Shown: in pieces, positions 9,640 to 26,777 of the stretch
How the letters are laid out: each line of letters opens with the position of its first letter
Numbering within the stretch: the first letter of the stretch is position 1
Source of the DNA: Certhia americana
Taxonomy: Eukaryota; Chordata; Aves; Passeriformes; Certhiidae
Length of the DNA stretch: 64,000 nucleotides
Direction of reading: 5' to 3'
Assembly: GCA_018697195.1 (NCBI GenBank)
Contig: JAGMWU010000129.1
Span: 1 to 64,000, forward strand
Made by a program: the position numbers and the translations under genes
The notes under the pieces: generated by a model
Databases searched by the model: none
What the model saw: the letters and a program-made list of their open reading frames with translations, nothing else
Told to the model about the DNA's origin: nothing

Positions 9640-12278
9640 GGGCTGTAGGGTTGGGCTCAGAAAAGAATGGGAAAGGGAGACAGTTTCCCTGGCATTGTCC
9701 CTTACAGAGGGCAGATGGGCAACAGGCAGTTTATAAAAATACTGTCTTTGTTCTTCCAGTTTTGCAGGTCACGGGGTTGGAGGATGAAATAAAGGACCTG
9801 ACTACATGCAGGTTTAGTTTAGGCATACCTTTGGGATTAAGATATGCGGTGGCACTTAAAACTTGGCTAGGTAGGATGCTCCGGCACAGGATTAATAAAA
9901 TCTGCAAATACTTTAGGTTTTGCCTAAAACATTGATATTTAAGGACTAGATGCTTTGAAGATCTCAGGGGTAGCATGTAGTTGCTTCCTCTCAGTTTCAG
10001 TGTTGCTGTACCTTCAGCTTCCCAAAACATTCTGAAACCAATACAGCTTTCCCTTAGCATGTGAAATGGCCAGTGCAATTGGGGTGACACATTCATAGGA
10101 AAAAATCTGGCAAATGTGAAGAGTATATTTTGAAGCTCAGAACCCCAGTGAAATACAGAAAGAACCTATTTCCATTTAAGGAACTCAGTAATTCAAAGCA
10201 AATTTCATGACTAGGGATGTACCACTTCGTCTTATCCATTTTCTAATATTTAGGTTTTACAATATTGCTGCATGTTCTGGTTATGGCGGTGACTTGTACC
10301 TAATCCAGCAGTGTATTAACCCAAGTACAGTTCTTTGTGTGTTTTACTGAGTGCTCTTCTCCACTAGTCTTTAATCTCTATTATTTCTCAGCTATTTATT
10401 TCATAAAACATGTTGCACTTTTTAAAAAATGCAGTTAGAATATTAATATTTAATAGTTCAGTTTTAGGGGCCCTGCATTACATCACTACATCCAGACTTG
10501 TAGAATTAATTGCTGATTATCTAGGGAGAAAAAAATTCTTCCAGTTGGAATTGTTCTGAACTGAGTCTGTTGTCATAATGCTAAAGTGTGTGGACTGATG
10601 TTAGACTGTTAAATGGAAGCAGCTGGGGATTTTTTCACAAAAATTCAGTTCTGTGCTCAATGAAATAGGAGAATATTTTAGCCTTGATTTCATTCTGCAG
10701 AATGAACGCAGAATGAATGCAACTTGTTTTGCAATCTATTTGCCTGTTAGCTTTTGGTTAAAAAAGGATCCAACTACAACAATGTTGAATTTTTCAGGAT
10801 CAGCTGAAATATTTTTTTAGTGCTAAGTCCCTCAGCTTTCTTTGAAAAACACAGTCTGCAATGCTGGGAAAAACTGATCGTTATTTGGATCCCACATATC
10901 AAAGTTTACAAATAGCACCAGAATAAATAATGCATATCAGTGCAGTGATTTCAGATCATGTGAAGAACTGTCAGACCTACTTTGTTGAGGAGAAAAATTG
11001 AAACACAGACATTGAAACACTTGACCAAAGCACAAGTCGAATGGCACTAATTTGTATGTGCTGAGACTGCAAGTGTCAAACTTTTTGACCATTTTGAAGT
11101 GCTTTGAATTGTGGAGATGTTATATTTTCTCTCCTTTTTTTAAACATGGAGGGAAAAATAACTGCTAAGGCTTGTGGGTGGGTTTACTTCCTAAGAACTT
11201 CTAAATGATTTATAACAGTTTGTGAAGTGGTTTTCTTAGTGTCATTCAAAGCAGAGTAAAGGAACAAGTTGAATTTGCATTTTCATTTTCTGCCCTCAAC
11301 CTTTTAGCTTAGCATGTAAAAGCAGGAATCAAAAAATAGGATAAACAGTGCAAAAGTGGCCCGGGATTTTCCTTCTCTCCCTTTTGTCCTCACCCTCCCT
11401 GCTCTCACTCCCTCACTGTCTTAGCAACAAGATTCACTGGCTGACTGTAGCTAACTTGTCTTCTACCCCCTCAAACCAATTAGTTCATCTATTTAAATCA
11501 TGCCTCGGAAAAGCCTGCCCCCTTTGAGCACACAGCTCACTTAGGCTCAATCCTACAATCTTCAGTTTTTAAGGCAGCGGGAGTTTTCAATTGACTCAAA
11601 TTACATGAGGATAAGACCTTTTATGTTCTAATTTCTTTATAAAAGCTGTAGTTTGATGAAGAGGGTGCTGGTGCTATCACTGTTTTCCATCATCTACCTT
11701 TTCCTTTATTTGAAGAACACAATATAGGGAAAAGTCCTTAAATAATGGAGGAAGTGACTAAAACATCTTCTAGTCACAAAACATCTTCTATTCACAACTG
11801 CTGCTTATTCATTGTCTGTTCCAGAAAATTGCAAAAATTGGATTTGGTGAGCAATTAGAACATTCAGTAGAAAACTCGGAGCATCCAGGAGAAAGCAGCA
11901 TTGTAGTAGTAATGACGAAAACATGCCTTTTTGTCAAAGCTTTAAATCAATATCATGAACCCATCAGCAGTCTTTTACCGCATATTTTAACGAAATGCTA
12001 AACATTGCACAGATCTCAGACGGAAGCCTTCTGCTCTTTTTGCACTCCTAACAACCTTCGGCATAATGAGGTGTGACAAATTGATTTAAAATGTAGTTGC
12101 AGGAAGAAGGGCAGGCGAGCTTTGCTCTGCCTTGTGGGTGTTGTAGTCGTTTTGCAGCCTCTCTGCCTGGGCAGCAATAGGAACCTGGACTCTAAGTCCC
12201 ACAGCTCCCACTAGAGCCTGCCGCACAGCCTCAGAGCCCATATGCGAGGAGGGGGTGACTACATTGTGTCTATTGTAT
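9640..12278. other. Right-arm ZC4H2 upstream DNA; no gene seen
   Basis: AT-rich DNA pairing with 3782-6436 of the left arm. I see no exon, RNA gene or conserved coding frame. Being adjacent to the functional gene, it may contain distal regulatory DNA, but no specific site stands out. Confidence 0.75.
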
Positions 12279-12331
12279 GTTTTTTTGTTTTGGTTTGGTT
12301 TCGGTTTGGTTTTGGTTTTTGTTTTTTTTTT
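12279..12331 (+). repeat. GGTTT/GTTTT simple tract upstream of ZC4H2
   Basis: A T-rich tract of GGTTT and GTTTT words ending in a T run, 53 bases before the start codon. It is the mirror of 3722-3781. It is probably within the 5' untranslated or core promoter region. Confidence 0.7.
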
Positions 12332-12383
12332 CCCCGTGGCATTTTGCGCGTTTCACGGGAGGTGTAAATCGGGAGTAAAAAGC

Positions 12384-18140
<5,757 letters not shown>

Positions 18141-20487
18141 AATCCAGAAGATTGACAAGCTGTGTGACCTGTCCCAGTGCTCTTCCAGTAGAATGGCAAA
18201 TTTGCCCAGACTTTACTGAATTGCAGACTCAAGTATCACCGTCTCATTGTTTTCTATTTAAATGCAACGTAAGCACAATGTTCCTGCTCTAAGTTCCTTC
18301 CAGCCTTTAGGATTTGGTTTTAGGAAAGTAAATATTACTGGTGCTACAGTTCAACCTTTCAGTTGTTCCATCTTTTGTACTCCTAAACAGACTGGAAATC
18401 TTTGTGCAAGTATCCTAAATGTCAGGCTATTTCTATTGACCAAATGTGATTACCACAAATGCTTTTATGTTCTCTTTTTAAAAAACAGATGTTACTAAAA
18501 GATTATTATGTTTTCTCCTGGTAACAGGAGACTATTTGAAGTGCCGAAATAGCAGGTTGTCTGTTTCACTGAAGAACAATTTTTTTCCAATCTTGTAAGG
18601 GTAGGTTTGGGTATCCAGTGGAACTCTTTTAAAACAGGAAATGTATAACATTTGTTATACAGAAAATCAATGCATTAGGGAACACACATGGATTTTGGCT
18701 TCCTGAAATTGATTGTACCCTTCCCTCAACTTAAAACTTGGAAAGGTGCTGGCCATTTATGAATTTCTAAAAATTCTGTCACTTATCATTAGCATCTTAA
18801 CAGGTTATTATTTTCAGTAGTCAGAAGGCTGATTGACTTAAGAACGAGGCTAAAATGAAATGTATTAGTGGTCCTCCTAGACTCTATGGCTGACCAGAAC
18901 TAGGTGGTTCTCTAGGAAACATGCATGATTATATCCCAGATCTCTATGTGCACAGACTGCACATCAGCCACTCTGCATGTCTTCTGTTCCTGGTTTCTAC
19001 AGCCAAAATCTGGCAGATATATCCTCCACTGGAGCATAGGAAAGTTCAGGAACATGCATGAGGAACAGTATCAACTAAAAAAAATTAGGTATTTCACCAG
19101 AACCAGCAAGCTTTGGTGTCATTGTCGTCTCTCAAACAAAACTTTCTATTTTTTTGGTTTTTAGTAGGTCATTTTCAAATAAGCTTTACTTCAGGCCAGT
19201 TTGTTTTCTTGTTCCCTGTGTGTCAAAAGAATCCTGACTAAAGCATCTGGAGTAGATCACTCCCTGTATATCTTCCCTTTGTTTCATGTAATGTAACAAC
19301 AGTTCTTGCAATGGCAGGATGGCAGTGATCCACTTAAAGAATGGGCACTTGAGATTTACTCATCTCTAATCCCAGTTTCGTTTTTGTTGCCTAAATTGAT
19401 CTCAAGTGTTAAATATTCTTTTCACTAACTCCAGGATGCAGGAACTGCTTCTTCACATTCTTCTCTCCTTAGCCCAGTTTTCTCCCTGCTATTGTGTTAG
19501 AGTGGTTATATTTGAGAATTTGGCTTGTTAGATAGGAAGAGCAGAGAAGCTTCAAGTCTCTGCTCCAAGAACTTTGCCAAATGCTGGGAACTGTAATAAA
19601 TCCACATGATGCAATTTTGCTGGCCAAATCACATACATAGCCATTAATTTCCTCAGCCTGCCACAAAGTACACTAGTGATTTACTGACTACAGTCCTAAA
19701 ACTTAAGCCAGGTTCTGGAGATATTCCCCCATTTTAATGTTACATAGTCAAATCAACATCTGTCAACAGCAGACAGAATGTGGACTACCTGTCCCTGAAA
19801 TTATGTGAAGAGCAGATTCTGCTAGCTGAAATTACAGGGATTTGGTCTCTGAAATAGCAATAATGGAAGATTGTCTCCATGCTCCAAATGGCAATAGTGT
19901 GTTATGCATGTTTTGTAGCACAAATGCTGGATTCTACTGTTTCAAATGTCAGTGGTCACGTGCTGTTTGCCCTGTTCAGAGCAATTCCTATGGAGTTGAA
20001 GGGAAAATGCAGAGTTAAAAGACAGCCTGTGGACTTCCCAAAGTGCATACATGACAGCAGCATACTTTGATGGTAGTTGTACATAAATTTAAGAAGTAAT
20101 GACAATGGAGTGGGTGAATGGTCTGCAATGAAGTAGTGTGAATAGAAGGATTGATTTGTAGAGACTTTGGCTTACAGTTCTGAAATAGGTAGGGTTAGTC
20201 ATAGTCATTCTCACTTTACTGTTGCTTTGCCAGGTTCTTTCTTTCTTGGGAGATCCCTGAACAGAAGTACACTTAAGGATGCACTGTTTACTAATTTAGT
20301 ACAACAGTTTTGTATTTTTACTTTTTTAAACTAGTCTCGTGTGCTCTTGTGTTTTAAAAGGTTAGGGTTTGGTTTAAAAAAAAAAAAAAAAAACAACACA
20401 TGAATATGACATACTGTGTTTGCATCAATTGTACAAAATTTACAAATTCTCACGGCCTTTATGAAGTTCTGCCATATGAATAGCATG
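18141..20487 (+). other. ZC4H2: Probable ZC4H2 3' untranslated region and flank
   Basis: No coding potential is seen. The sequence follows the stop codon without a splice signal I would trust. The first AATAAA I find on the + strand is at 19595-19600, and an A run lies at about 20376-20393. The true cleavage site cannot be fixed; vertebrate ZC4H2 transcripts have long 3' ends, so much of this stretch may be transcribed. Confidence 0.5.
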
Positions 20488-21117
20488 CATTGCTGAGGTG
20501 GAGTGTAACAAGCAGGGTGCCCTGGCTGCCAAAAGGGCCAGCCACAAGCTGGGGTACATCAAGCACAGCATTGCCAGCTGATTGTCTCACTCTACACTGC
20601 ACTGGTGAGTCCTTGAGGCTGGGGGCAGTTTGGGATGCCTCAATGCAAGAAGGACTTCAGACTATTACAGTGTTCTAGAGGAACTGTGTGACAAAGATTG
20701 CAAAAGGTCTCAAGGACAAGACCTCTGAGCAGCAGCTGAGGAGACTGGGTTTGTTCAGTTTGGAGAAGAGATGGCTGAGGGGTGGCCTCATCACAGCCTA
20801 CAACTTCCTTGAGAGGGAAGCAGAGGAAGAGGTGCTGATCACCCTTTGATGACCAGCAACAGGGTATGAGGAAATAGAACGAAGCTGCATTGAGGGAAGT
20901 TCAGATTGGACACCAGGAAAAGGTTCTTCTCTGAGAGAGTGGTCAGTCACTGGTTCAGTGGCCCAGGGAAGTGGCCAAGGCACCAAACCTCAGGGTTTGA
21001 GGAGCTCCTGGATGACACTCTTAGCCATACAATTTAATGCTAGGTAGTCCTGTGAGGAGCAGGGTGTTGGACTTGATCCTTATGGGTCCCTTCATACTTG
21101 AGATATTCTATGATTCT
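20488..21117 (+). mobile_element. CR1 LINE 3' fragment, sense
   Basis: About 630 bases resembling the 3' end of chicken-repeat 1. It includes the tracts around GGCTGAGGGGTGGCCTCATC, GCCCAGGGAAGTGGCCAAGG and TTGGACTTGATCCTTATGGG, and ends in the CR1 hallmark ATTCTATGATTCT. It is 5'-truncated and decayed, with no intact reverse transcriptase. Confidence 0.85.
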
Positions 21118-22970
21118 AGCCATTTCAAGGATATAAAATATGTATAATGTATTAGGGGACCATGGGTGTGGGGGCAGGAAGGGAAGCAGTGTCTTTCATA
21201 GGAGAAGAGTATTTTTTTCTCTCACGGAATAATCACAGGAGTTTCACTGAAGAACTCTTCTCGTGACAGCCCCAGGCTCTTTTCTCCCAGGCAACTCTCT
21301 CAAGAGACTGGAGGAATAATTATGAAATATTGATTTCTTGGTGTTCAGACAGAAGAGGAAGCTGTCTGAAGTACAATTCTTAACACAAGTCTACTGCATT
21401 TTTGCTTCATGGAGCAGCAATGGCTTCTTCCTTTGTATCTAAAGTCTTTGTGGATACTTCTTCACTTAAATTTATTCATATTTGAGTCAAATTTTCTGAA
21501 TAGCCACAATGAGACTTAGGAGACTTTTATATTACTTTTATAAGTCTGTTTTAACATTGTGTTTGTCATTCTGTTTTTAAAGGGTATCCAAGTAACAACA
21601 AAATAACTGGATTCTTTTGATAAAGATGGTTTCCAGGGCCTTTTCCTGGTTCATCACTTGTCTCAAAGGATAATCCTGTTGTTCTGCAACTGAACAGAAA
21701 AAAGCCAAAATCCCAAGCTTTTCACCCTGCCATCAACCCTAAGCTCTTGGTAAAAGGATGCAAATATTGTACTGTATCTAAATGTTTTGCTGTAGAAGTT
21801 TTCATACCCAAGCTGGGGTGGATCAGTTGTCCAAACTTTAGTGCCAAGGACACCATTAACTGCAGAGAAAATGTAAGGCAAATTTGAATACTTGCACTTC
21901 CTGAATTCATCCTTAGCTTTACGAACAGGACCCTGACTGAACCTGACAGTGGCTTCAACTTACATAATCTAAATTTGAAAGAATAGACAGTGATGTGTTA
22001 TTTTAAATAGCATACTATTGAAGAAATAAAGACTTCACTAGCACTTTAAATAAATAAAAAGTGCTTTATTCATTTATTTTGCAGTTTTCTAATTCCTCCA
22101 GCATACGTTTTCGTTTTAGTATTTAGGTATTCTAGCAATATCTGGTGTTTTCACTGGCTTCTGTGTTTTAAGTATTTTACTCCTGTACCTCATAGGAGTA
22201 ACAGTGTGAGATCTGTTTAATTTGTCTGTACAGTCCTTTTTAATAAATGTTTGTTTCATGTCATGCTTTCCTCCTGCAGAGTATTTTCACATCTGTTATT
22301 TGCTTATGGTGCTAAGAAGCCCAGGTGGTAAACCTCAGCTCTCTGATTTGACAGGACACACTTAGCCACAATTTTATTAAATCTATATAGCAACTTTATG
22401 GAAATAAATATGGGGAAAGAAAGACCCTGCTGCTCGCTCTTGGTGGACTCCACCTCTGTCCAGCAGCCCATTGCTCCAGGAGCTGACCAGCTGTCAGTTC
22501 CCCTCCAGACTGACCAGTGCTGCTCTGCAAACAACCACTGAGGTGTCCCCTGGGTAGGGGCAGCAGCAGGGCCCCCAGCTGAAGGAACTTGCTGAAGGAA
22601 CTTGTCATGAGTGTGACAGAATAAACCCTTATCAGCCCCCCTTGCTGTCCCTTTGCACTGGGTGAGGGGCTGTGAGGGAGCCCTGGGCAGGAGGTGATGC
22701 CCAAAAAGAACTCAATGGCCTCCTGTTCCTGCTGGGCTCCAGCCGTGGGGCCTGATGGCATCTCTGGTCCTGTACTCATGATCCTTACACAGATTTTTTT
22801 GTCTCTGGGTAACTCACATTTTTTTGTTTGGTCGTACAAATACAGACACACAGCGGCTTGAAAATACAAATACAGCTTTTTTACGTATAAATTGAAACAA
22901 GGGCTTGTAAACGGGAGAAGCTGTGCTCTCTGAAGGCAGCAGGAGCAGCCCCGCGGGTTCGGTTCGGTTC
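21118..22970. other. Intergenic sequence; no gene seen
   Basis: AT-rich to about 22400, then moderately GC-rich. AATAAA-like words occur near 22027, 22050 and 22240, any of which could serve a distal ZC4H2 end. Frames in this stretch show no recognised domain. Confidence 0.6.
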
Positions 22971-22975
22971 GGTGT

Positions 22976-22997
22976 CACTGCTGCCCTCTGGTGACAG
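22976..22997 (-). promoter_or_regulatory. Strong CTCF-like binding motif
   Basis: The - strand reads TCACCAGAGGGCAGCAG, which fits the vertebrate CTCF core (CCASYAGRKGGCRS) at all but one strong position. It lies just before the 9-bp satellite. Binding is inferred from the motif only. Confidence 0.55.
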
Positions 22998-23017
22998 CGC
23001 ACGGCACCGCAGCCGCC

Positions 23018-23053
23018 CCGGAACGGGAATGGGAACGGTCACGGGAACCGGCG
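23018..23053 (+). repeat. Short fragment of the GGGAAY hexamer repeat
   Basis: Contains GGAACGGGAATGGGAACGG and a further GGGAAC, the same words as the palindrome minisatellite 13 kb away. It abuts the 9-bp satellite. Confidence 0.6.
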
Positions 23054-23070
23054 AGCGCCGGGCGGCGGAC

Positions 23071-24620
23071 ACTTGGGACATTGGGGACACTCCTGACACT
23101 TTGTGCACTTGGGACACTCTTGATACTTTGTGCACTTTGTACGCTCCTGACACTTTGTGCACTTGGGACACTCTTGACACTTTGTGCACTTGGGACACTC
23201 TTGATACTTTGTGCACTTTGTACACTCTTTACACTTTGTGCACTTTGTACGCTCCTGACACTTTGTGCACTTGGGACACTCTTGACACTTTGTGCACTTG
23301 GGACACTCTTGATACTTTGTGCACTTTGTACACTGTTTACACTTTGTACACTTGGGACACTCTTGACACTTCGTGCACTTGGGACACCCTTCACACTTTG
23401 TACACTTGGGACACTCTTGACACTTCGTGCACTTTGTACACTCCTGACACTTTGTGCACTTGGGACACTCTTGATACTTTGTGTACTTTGTACACTATTT
23501 ACACTTTGTGCACTTTGTACACTCTTTACACTTTGTGCACTTTGTACACTATTTACACTTTGTGCACTTTGTACACTCTTTACACTTTGTGCACTTTGTA
23601 CACTTTGTACACTCTTGACACTTCGTGCACTTTGTACACTCTTTACACTTTATACCCATTATACACTCTACACTTTATATACTTGGGACACTTCACACTT
23701 TGTGCACTTTGTACACTCTTTACACTTTATACACTTTATACACTGTACACTTCTTATACTTTGTATGCTCTTTACACTTTGCACGCTTTGTACACTCTTT
23801 ACAATTTATACACTTTGTACACTTCTTACACTCTTTACACTTTGTACACTTNNNNNNNNNNACACTTTGTACACTTCTTACACTCTTTACACTTTGTACA
23901 CTTTGTACTCTCTTTACACTTTATACACTTTGTACACTTTGTACACTCTTGGCACTTTATACACTTTATACACTTTGTACACTTCTTACACTCTTTACAC
24001 TTTATACACTTTGTACACTTTGTACACTCTTGGCACTTTATACACTGTACACTTCTTACACTCTTTACACTTTGTACACACCTTATACTTTGTACACTTT
24101 GTACACTTTGTATGCTCTTTACACTCTTTACACTATTGACACTTTGGATGCTTTTTACACTTTGTAGGCTCTTTGCACTTTGTACACTTTACACTTTTTA
24201 CACTGTATACTTTTCATACTTTGTACATTCTTTACACTTTGTACACTTCTTACTCTTTGTACACTCTTTACACTTTTTATGCTTTGTACACTTTTTACAC
24301 TTTGTACCCTCTTTACAATTTTGACACTTAATACACGTTTTACACTTTGTACACTTTTTACACTTCGTACACTCGTTACACTTTTTACACTCTTTACAAT
24401 TTTGACACGTTTACACTTTGTACACTTCTTACACTCTTTACACTTCTTACACTTTTTACACTTTGTACACTCTACTCTTTTGTACACTCTTTACAATTTT
24501 GACACTTTTTACACTTTGCACACGCTACGTTTTTTACACTTTATACTTGACACTTTTTATACTTTGTAAACTCTTTATAATTTTTACATTTTTTACACTT
24601 TGTACATTCTTTACCCTTTT
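23071..24620 (+). repeat. 9-bp-period satellite (TTTGTACAC family)
   Basis: About 1.55 kb of 9-base units ending mostly in ACACT, such as TTGTGCACT, TGGGACACT, CTTGACACT and TTGTACACT. In the first part the units are ordered into higher repeats of 27 bases and more; later they grade into TTGTACACT/CTTTACACT and become degenerate and T-rich after about 24100. The ten Ns at 23852-23861 mark an unresolved length. Because 9 is a multiple of 3, frames of several hundred codons appear with a Thr-Leu-Cys or Tyr-Thr-Leu rhythm; these are by-products. Confidence 0.93.
23852..23861. other. Assembly gap (10 N)
   Basis: Ten Ns inside the 9-bp satellite; the true size is unknown. Confidence 1.
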
Positions 24621-24830
24621 TACCCGCAGGCTATCCCCCGGCTCTGTCCGTGTCCGCCCGCCCGAGCCCGGGAGCAGCGGGGCAGCGCTGCCTTCTCCCT
24701 GAGCAGCAGAAATCCAGCCCAAAATCCACACCCGTGTTCCCTCCGAAGCCGGGCAAAGAGTCACCACCCTCGGTTAAGAAGCTGCCAAAACAGCCCCGCT
24801 CCCTTCTCTCCCCCCGAACCATTTCAGGGG
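24621..24830. other. GC-rich flank of the 9-bp satellite
   Basis: A short GC- and CpG-enriched stretch directly after the satellite, resembling the GC-rich sequence before it (22940-23070). No gene or promoter can be assigned. Confidence 0.4.
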
Positions 24831-26558
24831 TATGGCAAGGCTTCCTCTTTTGTCTCTTGATCGCTATTTTCCATCTCCCTGACAACAAATGCGAGGAAAT
24901 TTCCTGAAAAAGCCTAACCCCCAACACACAGAAACTCAAATAGAGAAGTGCCATAGCTGAGATTTTTTCCACAGCTTGAATTCAGTGTGTCACATCATCA
25001 CTGCTTTTCTCATTCCCCGTGGCTGGGGAACTTCTTAAAGCGATAATTTCATTTTCACTAGATGTGAACAGCAACTGTGTAAAAGCTTTGCAGTTACACA
25101 TGATAGTGTGAGACTCATGGCTCACATAAGTGGATATAAATTGCTCCCTGCCACTGGACCTGGTTGTGCAGGCAGGGACCCAAATCACAGGGACTGTCAG
25201 CACCAACAGGATGCTGAGCTGTCACACCAGCCTTTGCTTCCCCCAAACAGCTGCTGAGATACTTTCTCTGTAACACATCTGACAGGCTATGATTGATTAC
25301 AAGGTTTTATTTTATTAACCAGCAATGCTGGGAGTCTTTTGATTTGATGTCTTCCTAAGAGGGAAGCTATTTTGCTCATTAATTACAGCTACTAGATGTG
25401 AATGGGAGGAAGGGCTTTTGTTCCAGCTAGTTAACCACACGCATCTGGTGAGAAGAAAAGGAAAAGAAGTCATGCAGAGGGAGATCCTGGGAGACTGAAA
25501 CACTGCCTTGTGGCCTGCCTTGAAGGTGCTGGGGATGTTGGTGCACCTCTCATTCATGCAGTACACACACAAACTCTGCCAGCAGATCCCAGTGAGTCCC
25601 CATTCCACAAACTGGGAAAAGAAGCCTTGCCTTCCCACCAGGAGATCCTCCAGACTGGGCTTGCAAGTGGCCTTCAAAGGGAGAAAAAGGAAGATGGGAC
25701 CCTGTTGGAGGATGGAAGGATGAAGGCCAGAGCAGTCAGATGTTGTACAAGTGTGCCTCAACCCACCCTCACCATCGTGCTGGGAAAAGGGGCTGTTCCT
25801 GGGCAGGGCTTGTGTCCTGGCTGCCAGAGAATGGATTCCTTCCCCCAGACCTCGGCACAACAGTGCCCACATCACCAGTGCCTGCTGAGGCTGGAAGTGT
25901 TTGTCCTGTGGCTTCTGATTCCTGCCCATGGTGGGGGCTGTTTTATCCCTGACACCAAGGGCAAACCTCAGGCAATTCTGTGGTTTCATTCAGACACGTG
26001 TATTCTAAGTGTATCCTCTTGCCATCCACATTCTGCTGAGGATATTTTGTTTGGGAATTTCTCCTTTAACTCTTTGAATTCCTCTGTAAATAGGCAGCTG
26101 CCTTTACTTAGTGACTGCCTGAGTCATTTCCTGTCTGAGCAATTCTCCGAGTTCACTCTGCAGTACTTCCTCTTCACATTTTCTACATCTTTTGAAATTT
26201 TTCCTCTTTTAGCTGAGGCAGTCTGTTAAAAATAGCAACAGGATTTCACTGTGTATTTGTAAAATCAATACTACCACCCCTAAGATCTCTTTATGTCCTT
26301 TCTCAGAATAATTTCCATTTTCAGTTGTATAATTATTAAGTCTTGAGGCAAGAGAAAGGTTGCTTTTTAGTGGTCCAACCCCCCCCCCCCATCTTAATGA
26401 AGATATAAACTGCTTTAATATAGTTCAGGTATCTGCTTTGAAATATTACTGAAATAATATTGACATAAACAATCTTTTCAGAATAGGAAAAACAGACTTA
26501 AGTGATGAAAGCTTTTTGCTACCTTTTCATTTTCACCAGATGCCTGGATGATATCAGA
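24831..26558. other. Intergenic; no gene supported
   Basis: Unique sequence. An open frame of 239 codons at 25510-26229 has a comparable frame on the opposite strand and no recognisable domain, start context or splice structure, so I do not call it. A C run lies at about 26381-26390, and the A run further on at 26978-26992. Confidence 0.6.
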
Positions 26559-26777
26559 CAATCATAGAGGTTGGAATTTTTAAGCTTGGATAAGACCTCT
26601 GAGTACAACTGTTAACCCTGAATAGACAAGTCTTCACTAATCCATGTCTCCAAGTGCCACATTCACACATTTTTTAAAGAATTCCAGGGATGGTGACTCC
26701 ATCACTGCCCTGGGCAGCCTGTTGTGGTGTCTGACAATCCTTACAGTAAAAATTTTCCCAATATCCAATCCAAAATC
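26559..26777 (-). mobile_element. CR1 LINE 3' fragment, antisense
   Basis: Begins with AATCATAGAGGTTGGAAT, the reverse of the CR1 terminus. It continues with ATTCCAGGGATGGTGACTCC and CTGGGCAGCCTGTTG and ends near ATATCCAATCC. It is truncated and old. Confidence 0.85.

Noticed and set aside
22396..22869. Open frame of 157 codons on the - strand
   Set aside because: No family resemblance and composition like its surroundings.
22972..24324. Open frame of 450 codons in the 9-bp satellite
   Set aside because: The period is a multiple of three and the unit lacks stops, so overlapping frames stay open together; it also crosses an N gap.
25510..26229. Open frame of 239 codons
   Set aside because: No recognisable domain, a comparable frame on the opposite strand, no splice context, and a location in plain intergenic DNA.
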